A DNA stretch of 15,493 nucleotides from DASXMX01 sp036794395 (lineage in GTDB: Bacteria; Planctomycetota; Phycisphaerae; Tepidisphaerales; Tepidisphaeraceae). The notes under the pieces were generated by a model. That model was not told where the DNA came from. It was given only the letters and a program-made list of their open reading frames with translations, and did not search any database. The translations under genes were made by a program, and so were the position numbers. This document shows, one piece after another, positions 1-7,087 of this stretch. The stretch is from the NCBI GenBank assembly GCA_036794395.1, contig DAIRGS010000169.1, positions 1 to 15,493 of the forward strand, in the 5' to 3' direction. Position 1 is the first letter of the stretch, and every line of letters starts with the position of its first letter.

Positions 1-71
1 CGGAAACGGATAGGCCGCTCCTACGCCACCGCGCCACGTCTCGACTCTACCCGTTGCCGCTTGGAAATCGG

Positions 72-91
72 CATGCGACATGGGTCGCATG
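72..91. repeat. Perfect 8-bp hairpin with CATG corners downstream of the first oxidoreductase
   Basis: The arms CATGCGAC (72-79) and GTCGCATG (84-91) are perfectly complementary around the tetraloop ATGG. The hairpin lies about 56 nt past the stop codon of the minus-strand oxidoreductase. It could help end that transcript, although no T tract follows on either strand. The rest of 1-146 shows nothing I can interpret. Confidence 0.45.
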
Positions 92-146
92 GCTTTCTCA
101 GGAGATTCGCGCGATCGGCGAAGTGCGGGTCAATCCGTCGGCCGTC

Positions 147-1469
147 TCAAATCAAATCCCAGGGCTTGCGCATTTCCCTGGCCAGCATCTGGGCGGCTTT
201 GGGATCGTCGGGAATGATTTCTTTCTCGGCGTCCCAGTGGATTTTGTGGCCGCCCACGCGATAGCTGATGTTGCCGAGGTGGCAGGTGATTGCCGACTTG
301 TGGCCGATCTCGACATCGGCTACCGGCTGCTTTCTGGATCGGATGCACTCGATGAAATTCGCCACGTGCAGGTCTGTGCGATCCGCGCCTACGACCGATT
401 TGGGTTGCCCGTTGCCGGCGGGGAACAATTCGTATCCCACCCGATCGGAGAAAATGGTTCCCTTTGTTCCGTAGAAGGCTTCGCCGTGCGGGCGATCGAA
501 GGCTCCGCGTGCGTTGTACGGCACGCGGCCGCCGGGCATGCGGGGGCCGCTGCCGAAGCTGTTCAATTGCAGGCCTTCGTAGCTCAACGTCCAATTGTTG
601 TATTCGTAGGTGACCTGGATCACGTCGGGCGTGTCTTCGATTCCGTACTTGACGTACAGCCCGCCGACCGCGTGGGCGGAGAGAGGCCGGTCATCGTGCA
701 TGACCTGATGGACCGAATCGAGTCGATGAGCGCCGAAGTCGGTGATGTATCCACCGGCATAATCGTAAAATCGGCGGAAGGTCCCCTGGAAGCGCTGGCG
801 GTTGAAGGGCACTTTTGGGGCCGGGCCGAGATACATGTCCCAATCCACGCCCGCGGGTGGCTGGGCGTCGGGCGAGGCGGTCTGGGCGGCGGCGCCGCCA
901 TAGTTCCAGACCCGGACAAAGTGAACTTCCCCGATGTCGCCGCGCTGGACGATTTCCTCGACCTCCTTGTAGTGAGGAGCCGAGCGATGCTGCATGCCGG
1001 TCTGCACGATGCGGCTGTGCTTGCGCGCCGCGTCGACCATTTTGCGGCCATCCTGGATTGTCAGGCCCAGCGGCTTCTCGACGTACACATCCTTGCCGGC
1101 GGCACAGCCGAGCACCGTGGGGATTGCATGCCAATGGTCCGGCGTCGCGACGTGGATCGCATCGATGTCCTTGCGATCCAGGATCTTTCGAAAATCCTTG
1201 TAGCCCACCACGTTTGTTGCGGCATAGCTGCCGCGTTTGGCACGTGAGATTGTCTCGTCGGACACATCGCACACGGCGGTGTACGCGACGTTGGGCACGC
1301 GCGCCATCAGCGCCGCCACCAGCGAGCCCCTGCCGCCGCAGCCGATCAAGGCGATGTTGATGCGTTCATTGGCCCCGGCGATCCGTTGCGTCTGAGCCGC
1401 GGTGGAGCGGGTGAACATGGACGCCGTGGCTACGGCGGCGGTGTTTTTCAGGAAGGTTCGACGATTCAT
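147..1469 (-). CDS. Tat-exported Gfo/Idh/MocA family oxidoreductase
   Basis: This predicted 440-residue NAD(P)-dependent oxidoreductase probably acts on a sugar or polyol derivative outside the cytoplasm; its substrate cannot be told from sequence. The N terminus MNRRTFLKNTAAVATASMF has the twin-arginine pattern (RRTFLK) followed by a hydrophobic stretch, so the folded, cofactor-loaded protein is probably exported. The Rossmann fold follows, with GCGGRG at residues 43-48 and the family EKP motif at 131-133 (VYVEKPL). The C-terminal alpha/beta domain has a DFGAHRLDSVH segment, which corresponds to the DxGxHxxD region of the family. Length is normal for secreted planctomycete members. An upstream in-frame ATG at 1499 exists, but the start at 1469 puts the Tat motif at the N terminus and has GAGG (1480-1477) seven bases upstream. 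The gene stands alone on the minus strand. Confidence 0.93.
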   Translation of the reverse strand: MNRRTFLKNTAAVATASMFTRSTAAQTQRIAGANERINIALIGCGGRGSLVAALMARVPNVAYTAVCDVSDETISRAKRGSYAATNVVGYKDFRKILDRKDIDAIHVATPDHWHAIPTVLGCAAGKDVYVEKPLGLTIQDGRKMVDAARKHSRIVQTGMQHRSAPHYKEVEEIVQRGDIGEVHFVRVWNYGGAAAQTASPDAQPPAGVDWDMYLGPAPKVPFNRQRFQGTFRRFYDYAGGYITDFGAHRLDSVHQVMHDDRPLSAHAVGGLYVKYGIEDTPDVIQVTYEYNNWTLSYEGLQLNSFGSGPRMPGGRVPYNARGAFDRPHGEAFYGTKGTIFSDRVGYELFPAGNGQPKSVVGADRTDLHVANFIECIRSRKQPVADVEIGHKSAITCHLGNISYRVGGHKIHWDAEKEIIPDDPKAAQMLAREMRKPWDLI

Positions 1470-1548
1470 GATGTGGCCTCGGTTGGTTGATACTGACAAC
1501 TCGGTTCTAGTTTGCTACCGCCGCGGGTTGTTTTGGGCTCCATGTTAA

Positions 1549-1797
1549 TCAGCGTCCACGCGTCACATATCCAGCGACAACACCACCAACAATGGATCCC
1601 GATGGCGTTACAAGCAAAAGCATCTCGTCGTATGCCAAGTAATCGGGAAAGGGCAATAGAGCGCGAATAATCTTACGTCCAACCACTGCCACGACAGCAC
1701 CAATAACAAATCCGGCCGCGCCGCCTGCCAGCACCGATGCACATCCGGAATTGCGCGTTTGTGTTGTCTGACTTTCATAATCGAGCGGATCGCCCAT
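1549..1797 (-). CDS. Small two-helix membrane protein, hypothetical
   Basis: This is an 82-residue reading frame starting at ATG (1797). I do not recognise the family. The first 19 residues are polar. A glycine/alanine-rich hydrophobic segment then runs from about residue 20 to 40 (ASVLAGGAAGFVIGAVVAVV), followed by a short charged loop and a second hydrophobic segment at about 60-78 that ends in TRGR. The small-residue spacing (GGxxGxxxG) resembles a glycine zipper, so two tightly packed membrane helices are plausible. It sits between the secreted oxidoreductase and the group II intron remnant. No clear Shine-Dalgarno sequence precedes it. The coherent two-helix pattern argues for a real gene, but it could be a chance frame. 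Confidence 0.5.
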   Translation of the reverse strand: MGDPLDYESQTTQTRNSGCASVLAGGAAGFVIGAVVAVVGRKIIRALLPFPDYLAYDEMLLLVTPSGSIVGGVVAGYVTRGR

Positions 1798-1860
1798 CGC
1801 CCGATCTTACCCGCCGCGATGGCGGTAATCATTTGTGCCAGGTGAGGGCAACTGTAATGA

Positions 1861-1986
1861 CGGGGAAGAGGTCGCGGCTCGGATCATCAACGCTGGCCCA
1901 ACACGTTCTTTGCGGCGCTGGGGCTGTACTCGTTGAAAGAAGCCCACGCGCTGGCGTATCAGTCCGCGAAAGCGGCGAACCACTGA
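1861..1986 (+). pseudogene. C-terminal remnant of a group II intron reverse transcriptase/maturase
   Basis: The plus-strand frame directly after a TGA at 1858-1860 reads 41 codons to a TGA at 1984-1986. It contains DHQRWPNTFFAALGLYSLKEA, then an Ala/Gln/Ser-rich tail. The RWPN-xFFAxLGLYSL pattern is what I expect at the extreme C terminus of bacterial group II intron-encoded proteins. The frame ends just 5 nt before a typical domain V hairpin, which is where such a protein should end. The reverse transcriptase, maturase and endonuclease domains and intron domains I-III are all missing, so this is a deletion relic with no start codon. The family call rests on memory of the tail pattern plus the adjoining RNA domains. 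Confidence 0.7.
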
Positions 1987-1990
1987 CCGG

Positions 1991-2068
1991 AAAGCCGGAT
2001 GCGGGAAACCCGCCCGTCCGGTTTGGAGGGAGGGGAGGCCGGAATCAACCGGCCTTCCCTACCCCTAT
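1991..2068 (+). ncRNA. Group II intron domains V and VI (3' end remnant)
   Basis: Domain V spans 1991-2024 and has the expected 34 nt. The lower stem pairs AAGCCGGA (1992-1999) with TCCGGTTT (2017-2024) and includes the G-T wobble that follows the catalytic AGC triad. The upper stem is GCGG/CCGC closed by a GAAA tetraloop. Domain VI follows: AGGCCGG (2036-2042) pairs with CCGGCCT (2049-2055), then GGGG/TCCC and A/T pairs, then GGG/CCC. A single unpaired A at 2061 sits where the branch-point adenosine belongs, seven bases before the end CCCCTAT at 2068. That makes 2068/2069 the predicted 3' splice site. With the 5' domains gone, the RNA cannot splice in cis. Confidence 0.83.
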
Positions 2069-2123
2069 CTTAAAAGCAGTGGCGCGGAATCGAGCACGGT
2101 CGTTTGCGGGCGGGCGGGGGACA

Positions 2124-2141
2124 TGGTTGCTGAAGCAACCA
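2124..2141 (-). terminator. Perfect 8-bp hairpin after the DUF1444 gene, possible terminator
   Basis: TGGTTGCT (2124-2131) and AGCAACCA (2134-2141) are perfect inverted arms, with a short loop formed by the central bases. On the minus strand the hairpin starts 9 nt after the DUF1444 stop codon. A second short palindrome, CGACTCAGTCG, overlaps that stop. No T tract follows, so termination is suggested only by position and symmetry. Confidence 0.4.
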
Positions 2142-2149
2142 CGCCCGAC

Positions 2150-2941
2150 TCAGTCGGTGGTGGGGGCGATACCGTCGGCGGTGATGAGGAAGAGTTTGTC
2201 GGAGACCTGGTGGGGCATGCGGCCGTGGTCTTCTTCGACTTGTGCTTTTACGCGTTCGACGGTTTCGGGGTCGCTACGGAAACACAGGAGAATGTCGCGA
2301 TTTGGGATGCCGGCGATGAAGGGGCTGCCGATGTGCTCGCGCAGCCGTTCGTGGAGCGTGGGGAGGAGGATGCGGGAGGCGTCGTAGCCGTCTCCGGTCT
2401 GGAACACGATAAAGTCGACGCGCCCGGATTCGTCCTGCGCTACTTGCGCGTTCATCGCCTCGCTGCGGCCTACGAGATTCTCGATTGCGGTATCGTGCAG
2501 TTCTTCGGGCGTGACACCCCATTGGTTGACCAGCGCCTTGGGGATGTAGGCAATCGAGCGATCGCTGTCGATGGCGTAGGCCACGCGAAGGCCGGGCACG
2601 ACTGATTCGGTCAGCGTATCGCGATGGACAGTGTCAGCGAGCTGATCCGACAGGACCATGGGCAGGATGCGATCCTTGAATTCTTCGAAGCTTCCAGTGC
2701 CTTGCGGCAGGCCTTCGTTAGCGCGGAGCAATTCGACGATCCATCGCTCAATCTGCTGGCGCATGTCTTCGGGGCTGAGAACCGCGAGCCGGTAGAGATT
2801 CTCGAGACCGACCATCTGTCCATTGACACGCATCGAGAACGGCTCATCACCCCGCGCCAATTTCACAAGCGGAAACTTGGCCGGGACGATCCGAAGGATC
2901 TCTTCGATGAAACGTTCACGGGTCAAGGCGGACATGCGCAT
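2150..2941 (-). CDS. DUF1444 (UPF0354) family protein
   Basis: This 263-residue protein matches the DUF1444 family by overall layout. It has an N-terminal helical segment with LTRERFIEEIL. A middle part mentions paired blocks such as IERWIVELL, LPMVLSDQLA and LRVAYAIDSDRSIAYIPKAL. The C-terminal part carries the GDGYDASRILLPTLHERL and GIPNRDILLCFRSD segments typical of the family. Its biochemical function is unknown. There is no signal peptide or membrane segment, so it is probably cytoplasmic. The ATG at 2941 and another at 2935 are both possible starts, and neither has a clear Shine-Dalgarno site. It lies between the intron remnant and the 3000-3156 palindromic array and shares no operon with neighbours. 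Confidence 0.85.
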   Translation of the reverse strand: MRMSALTRERFIEEILRIVPAKFPLVKLARGDEPFSMRVNGQMVGLENLYRLAVLSPEDMRQQIERWIVELLRANEGLPQGTGSFEEFKDRILPMVLSDQLADTVHRDTLTESVVPGLRVAYAIDSDRSIAYIPKALVNQWGVTPEELHDTAIENLVGRSEAMNAQVAQDESGRVDFIVFQTGDGYDASRILLPTLHERLREHIGSPFIAGIPNRDILLCFRSDPETVERVKAQVEEDHGRMPHQVSDKLFLITADGIAPTTD

Positions 2942-2999
2942 GCATCATATCGCTCATTGGGAAAGTTGACTATCGGTGGAGGCGGAAATTGCAGGAGGG

Positions 3000-3156
3000 G
3001 TGGGCGGTGGGCAGTCGGCAGTGGGCAGGAAGGAGCCGTGTGGGCGGTGGGCAGTGGCAGTGAGCAGGAATAAATGCCTGGGCCTCGTTGATCCATTTCC
3101 TCCTCCCGCCAACTGACTTCTTCCTTCCTGCCCACTGCCCACTGCCGACCGCCCAC
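3000..3156. repeat. Palindromic array of GGGCAGT-type short repeats
   Basis: The left arm (3000-3034) and right arm (3122-3156) are inverted copies matching at 33 of 35 positions. Each arm is built from direct repeats of about 7 bp (GGGCGGT, GGGCAGT, CGGCAGT, GGGCAGG). A second, poorer copy of the left arm follows at 3040-3072. The array fills most of the 281-bp gap between two divergent genes, DUF1444 (minus) and the second oxidoreductase (plus). Its 3' end is 14 bp from a candidate promoter for the latter. Confidence 0.85.
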
Positions 3157-3169
3157 TCGCCTGAATCGT

Positions 3170-3198
3170 TTGCACCCTCGCCTTTGCATCCCTATAAC
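3170..3198 (+). promoter_or_regulatory. Candidate sigma-70-type promoter for the second Gfo/Idh/MocA gene
   Basis: TTGCAC (3170-3175) and TATAAC (3193-3198) are separated by exactly 17 bp. The second box matches the -10 consensus at five of six positions; the first matches the -35 box only in its TTG. A transcript starting near 3205 would have a short leader holding the AGGAGGA at 3214-3220. Confidence 0.35.
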
Positions 3199-3222
3199 CG
3201 CTGGGCTTGTCACAGGAGGACA

Positions 3223-4314
3223 ATGGCGCAGGCGATTCGAGTGGGCATTGTGGGGGCGGGTTGGCCGGGGTTGAAGCACGCGGAGGCGTATCGGCATACC
3301 AGCGGTTTTGATGTGACGGCTGTCGCGGACCTGATTCCCGGTCGGCGCAAGGCAATCGCGGAACTCTTCCCCAAAGCGCGGTTGTTTGCCCAGGCAGAGG
3401 ATCTTCTCAAAGATCCGCAGGTGGATGCGATCAGCTTGTGCCTGCCCAATGACCAGCACCTTCCTCTGGGTTTGGCTGCATTCAAGGCGGGTAAACACGT
3501 CCTTTGCGAAACTCCGCCGTCCACTGACGCGGCCGGGGCTAAGAAGCTCGCTTCGGCCGCGGCCAAGGCTGGCAAGGTTTTGCTGTACGCGGCCCAGCGC
3601 CGCTTCGGCGGGGCGGAGCAGGCGGTCGCGCAGGCTATTGCCAAGGGCTACATAGGTGAGCCTTACCACGCGCGTGCCTCGTGGATGCGCACGCGCGGGA
3701 TTCCTGCCGGCACGGGGTGGTATACGGATAAATCTAAATCGGGCGGCGGGGTGATGATCGATCTTGGATTTCATATTCTGGATCTTGCCTGGAAGCTGCT
3801 GGGGCAGCCCCGTCCGATCACAGCATTCGCCACGACTCACGATACGTTTAAATCGCTGGGCCGGGCTGGTGCTACGTTCGATGTGGAAGACGCGGCGTTT
3901 GTGCTGTTGCGGTTTGAGGGTGGCAAATCTCTGGAGCTGTCTTCAAGCTGGGCGATTAATCAGCCGCCTCGGCACCAGGGCACATCCTGCCGGGTTCATG
4001 GCGACCAGGGTGCGGCAGAGGTTTACCTGCATGGCGGGCCGATGCTATATCGCAATTTTGGCCCGAAGGGTGAAGCCAAAGAATCGCCGCTGAAGCTGCC
4101 GAAGCTGGTGCTTTATCCTGCGTTGATGCGACACTTTCGCTCGGCGATTGTCGATGGCGTTTCGCCCTCGCCTTCAGCCGAAGAGGCTGTCACGATGATG
4201 CACATGATTGATGCGATCTACAAAAGTGCTGCCAGCGGCAAGAGTGCGGACGTGAAAGGCGAGGCGTCGAGCCGGGCCGAGGCGCCGGAATCAGCGGCAC
4301 CGGTCGAGGCGTAG
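3223..4314 (+). CDS. Gfo/Idh/MocA family protein with altered EKP motif
   Basis: This 363-residue cytoplasmic protein has a Rossmann NAD(P)-binding fold: VGIVGAGWPGLKHAEAY at residues 7-23, with the glycine loop GAGWPG. The C-terminal dehydrogenase-like domain contains the family segment GGGVMIDLGFHILDLAWKLLG. The usual EKP triad reads ETP at residues 96-98 (CETPPS), so the lysine normally involved in catalysis or cofactor contact is threonine. The tail after about residue 335 is Ala/Ser/Glu-rich and probably disordered. The ATG at 3223 is preferred over an upstream frame that would extend through the palindromic array, because it is preceded by AGGAGGA at 3214-3220 and begins right at the Rossmann strand. 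The substrate is unknown. An oxidoreductase on sugars is likely, but a non-redox role is possible. Confidence 0.9.
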   Translation: MAQAIRVGIVGAGWPGLKHAEAYRHTSGFDVTAVADLIPGRRKAIAELFPKARLFAQAEDLLKDPQVDAISLCLPNDQHLPLGLAAFKAGKHVLCETPPSTDAAGAKKLASAAAKAGKVLLYAAQRRFGGAEQAVAQAIAKGYIGEPYHARASWMRTRGIPAGTGWYTDKSKSGGGVMIDLGFHILDLAWKLLGQPRPITAFATTHDTFKSLGRAGATFDVEDAAFVLLRFEGGKSLELSSSWAINQPPRHQGTSCRVHGDQGAAEVYLHGGPMLYRNFGPKGEAKESPLKLPKLVLYPALMRHFRSAIVDGVSPSPSAEEAVTMMHMIDAIYKSAASGKSADVKGEASSRAEAPESAAPVEA

Positions 4315-4420
4315 AATCAGGCTTCGCGTTCTTAACGCCGACAAATTCATTAACTTCGATGTTGCAGGTTTCATGTCCGACAGGTAATGATCGTTGATCT
4401 GATTTAATAGGAGCGAAGTC

Positions 4421-5469
4421 ATGAACCATGCCGCCGCTGTTTTCAAAACCGTTACCGGAATCTGCGCGATTTGCTTGCTCGTTGGGGGCACTGGCTGTGT
4501 GGCGAGCGATAAGAACACGATTGCGCAGGCCTCGGCTTTTGATACGGGGCTGAAGCCCGCGCAAATTCAGGGCGCTCAAACTAACGAGTATCTTCAGCAG
4601 ATCGGCCAGCGCATCATTGCGGCCGCGAAAGAGCTGGATAAGGAGAAGATCGGGCCGCGGGAGCATTTCAAGGAAGGTGACAATTCATGGATGTTTCAGG
4701 ATATCCGCTTCCAACTGGTCAACAGCAAAACACTTAACGCATTTACCACCGGCGGGCACTTCGTTTACATCTATCTCGAGCTGTTCAAGATGTGCAAAAC
4801 GGAGGAAGAAATTGCAGCGGTGATGGCTCATGAATATGGGCATATTTATTGCCGTCACGTGCAGAAAGGATCGGGGCGGCAGCAGGCCCTGGCGTTGGCC
4901 TCGGCGGGCGCGGGCGTGGCGGGNNNNNNNNNNCTTTCTGCCCCCCGGCAGGGGTGGAAAGTTCCGACTCCCTGGTCAAAGCCTTGCAGGCCGGGGGAGG
5001 GTTCATCGACATGGGCTTCACCCGTAAGGACGAAGCCCAGGCAGACCAGTTTGGCCTCAAATTCTACACCCGTGCCGGCTGGGACCCTGCCCATTTTGCC
5101 GACTTTTTCCAGGCGATGATTGCAGCGGGTTATGACAAGGGTTCGGCGATGACCAGCGACCACCCGACGCTGGCCAGCCGGGTTGAAGCCACTAAAAAGG
5201 ATGTGAGTGAGCAGAACCCACAAAGGGTTGCGCAGTATCGAAAGCCGCCGATTGCCGACCCCAAGTCATTTGAAAACCTCAAGCAGCAGGCCATCCAGGT
5301 GGCTCAGGGGTTGCCCGATGACCAGAAAGTCCTTCAGGCCAAGAACCTGTTGCAGGCGCTTCCGCGAAGCTGCTGGATTCCGTACGAGCCGGACGATCAG
5401 AAACAGGCCCAGCAGGCGATCGTGGATCAAGCCCAAAAACAGCAGGCGCAGCAGCCAAAGCCGCAGTAG
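4421..5469 (+). CDS. M48 family metallopeptidase, probable lipoprotein, interrupted by an assembly gap
   Basis: This zinc-dependent peptidase probably acts at the membrane or periplasm in protein quality control. The N terminus has a hydrophobic signal ending VGGTGC, with Cys26 as a possible (weak) lipidation site. The M48 signature follows: NAFTTGGHFVYIY at about residues 106-118, then the zinc motif HEYGH at 137-141. The third zinc ligand should be the glutamate of RKDEAQAD, found after the gap. The C-terminal region is helical and then Gln-rich. Ten Ns (4924-4933) interrupt the gene, and the two halves are in different frames across the N run. The run therefore does not show the true missing length. 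The start has AGGAG (4409-4413) seven bases upstream. The break looks like an assembly artefact rather than a real frameshift. Confidence 0.88.
4924..4933. other. Assembly gap (10 N)
   Basis: Ten undetermined bases lie inside the M48 peptidase gene. The reading frame before and after does not join if the gap is taken as 10 bp, so the real length differs or flanking bases are wrong. The segment just after the gap translates as FCPPAG, which does not look like M48 sequence and may be contig-end error. Confidence 0.98.
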
Positions 5470-5528
5470 CAGATTCAGTAATCAGTGACACGGTGCTTCC
5501 AGCCCGTGGGCTGCGGTAGGCCGCGGCC

Positions 5529-5545
5529 ATCGGCCACAGGCCGAT
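5529..5545 (+). terminator. Hairpin downstream of the M48 gene
   Basis: ATCGGCC (5529-5535) and GGCCGAT (5539-5545) form a perfect 7-bp stem with loop ACA, 60 nt after the peptidase stop. There is no T tract. The 328-bp gap 5470-5797 otherwise holds only this hairpin, a small CAGCCC/GGGCTG inverted repeat near 5510 and the hairpin at 5654-5673. I see no gene in it. Confidence 0.35.
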
Positions 5546-5653
5546 TGAGGCAATCGCGCCATCGACGGGGTGTGGGATGTGCTCGCAGAAGGGTCGAGAG
5601 CGTGGACGACTGCTGATTCGGCCCAGACCGCCGACGTGCGCGTATACACGGAG

Positions 5654-5673
5654 CATGGGCACGGATGCCCATG
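5654..5673. repeat. Perfect 8-bp hairpin with CATG corners between the M48 and J-domain genes
   Basis: CATGGGCA (5654-5661) and TGCCCATG (5666-5673) are perfect inverted arms around the tetraloop CGGA. The size, loop length and outer CATG match the hairpin at 72-91. Confidence 0.5.
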
Positions 5674-5797
5674 TCACGAAAACAGCCCGCCGAAGTTGTT
5701 ATGCCCCAACGAGATCATTCACGACTCCGCCGATTCTCTGTATCGCGTTCCAATGCTATGATCGAGTATTACCCGCACTTCCGCGGCTCGGAGACCG

Positions 5798-6811
5798 ATG
5801 GCGAAGCGAGACTATTACGACGTTCTGGGGGTTGCGAAGACAGCCTCTGCTGATGAGATCAAGAAGGCGCACCGCAAGCTTGCGCTCAAGCATCATCCGG
5901 ATCGCAATAAGAACACCAAGGACGCCGAGGAGAAGTTCAAGGTGATTCAGGAGGCGTACGACGTCCTGTCGGATCCGACCAAGAAGACGAACTATGACCA
6001 GTTTGGCCATGCGGGCGTAGGGGCGGGCGGACCCAATGGACCCGATCCGTATGAGGCCTATCGACGGGCGCAGGCGGGTCGGGTGCGTGGCGGCGCGGGT
6101 GGTGGCGGGGGGCGGACGACGTGGAATTCCGCGCCGGGGGTTAGCGTCGAAGATTTTGATCCCAGCCAGTTCGGCAATGGTGGTGATTTCAGCGAGCTGT
6201 TCGAGCAGTTCTTTGGTCAGCGCGGCGGTGCGGGCGGTCGAGGGGGAACACGGGGGCGGGCTCGTCCCGCGGCTCGGGGGCAGGATGTTGAACACGAAGT
6301 GACGCTGACGCTTCAGCAGGCGGCGCGGGGCTCGACGCTGCCGCTTCAGATTACGCGCGGGCCGGGGCAGTCTGAAACGATTGAGGTCAAAATTCCGCCG
6401 GGCGTGAAGGACGGGAGCCGGATCCGCATTAAAGGTCGTGGCGAGCAAGCGGGGGGTGAGCCGGGCGATCTATTTATTACCACGCGTGTGCAGCCGCACC
6501 CATTCTTCAGGCGCGACGGGCTCGATATTTATCTCGACGTTCCGATTAGCGCATACGAGGCTTTTCTGGGGACCAAGGTTGAGGTTCCAACGCTCGACGG
6601 GCCGGTCACGATTTCCATCCCGCCCGGCGCCAGCAGCGGCGCCAAGCTCCGCATCAAATCACGCGGCGTTGAGCGCGGGGCGGAAAGGGGCGATCAATAC
6701 GCCGTCCTCAAAATCGTCTTCCCGAAAACGCTGGACGAAGATGACAAAGCCGCGATCCGCCAGATTGAGGCCAGGCACCCGATCAATGCCAGGGCTGATG
6801 TGAAGTGGTAG
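5798..6811 (+). CDS. Class B J-domain co-chaperone (DnaJ/CbpA-like)
   Basis: This 337-residue J-protein stimulates the ATPase of Hsp70 (DnaK) and delivers unfolded clients to it in the cytoplasm. The J domain occupies about residues 1-70 (KRDYYDVLGVAKTASADEI), with the essential HPD at 33-35. A Gly/Arg-rich linker follows at about 75-155, with DFSELFEQFFG embedded in it. Two beta-sandwich client-binding domains make up the rest, including VKIPPGVKDGSRIRIKGRG and VTISIPPGASSGAKLRIKSRG. The four CxxCxGxG zinc modules of classical DnaJ are absent, so this is the CbpA/DnaJ class B type. No dnaK or grpE is nearby. A GGAG lies four bases before the ATG, which is closer than usual. Confidence 0.95.
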   Translation: MAKRDYYDVLGVAKTASADEIKKAHRKLALKHHPDRNKNTKDAEEKFKVIQEAYDVLSDPTKKTNYDQFGHAGVGAGGPNGPDPYEAYRRAQAGRVRGGAGGGGGRTTWNSAPGVSVEDFDPSQFGNGGDFSELFEQFFGQRGGAGGRGGTRGRARPAARGQDVEHEVTLTLQQAARGSTLPLQITRGPGQSETIEVKIPPGVKDGSRIRIKGRGEQAGGEPGDLFITTRVQPHPFFRRDGLDIYLDVPISAYEAFLGTKVEVPTLDGPVTISIPPGASSGAKLRIKSRGVERGAERGDQYAVLKIVFPKTLDEDDKAAIRQIEARHPINARADVKW

Positions 6812-6833
6812 GGCATTCATGGGGAGAATGCTT

Positions 6834-7008
6834 GATTCACCACGGAGACACGGAGGAAATGCGAAGGGAAATGCGGAAGAGTTTTAACCACAGATTGCGC
6901 AGATGCTCGCAGATCAGAAAAAGACCTGAATTCATCTGCGAAAATCTGCGCAATCAGTGGTTAAATCTTTTCTTCTCCTCCACCTTCTCCGTGCCTTGGT
7001 GGTGAATC
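6834..7008. repeat. Two-tier nested palindromic array (CACGGAG outer, CGCAGAT inner)
   Basis: The outer arms 6834-6857 and 6985-7008 match inverted at 20 of 24 positions and carry CACGGAG-type repeats. The inner arms 6883-6914 and 6934-6965 match at 29 of 32 and carry TTTAACCAC followed by repeated (T)CGCAGAT units. The array occupies most of the 276-bp space between the J-domain gene and the small membrane protein gene. No reading frame in it looks like a real gene. Confidence 0.85.
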
Positions 7009-7087
7009 ATCCGCGTTGTCGATGGGAGGGAATTTTTGCTTCCGCATGATGGTGGACCGCGCGTAGCATGTCTTTGGAAGCAGGACC

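Noticed and set aside
54..1247. A 397-codon plus-strand open frame opposite the first oxidoreductase
   Set aside because: It is the antisense shadow of a clear Tat-exported Gfo/Idh/MocA gene; its translation shows no recognisable domain.
1236..1254. TGGCAC...TTG resembling a sigma-54 promoter
   Set aside because: It lies inside the coding region of a minus-strand gene, has the wrong spacing and lacks the GC of the -12 element.
3088..3222. N-terminal extension of the second oxidoreductase from 3088
   Set aside because: It would translate the palindromic array into a proline-rich leader, whereas the ATG at 3223 has a strong AGGAGGA and starts at the Rossmann strand.
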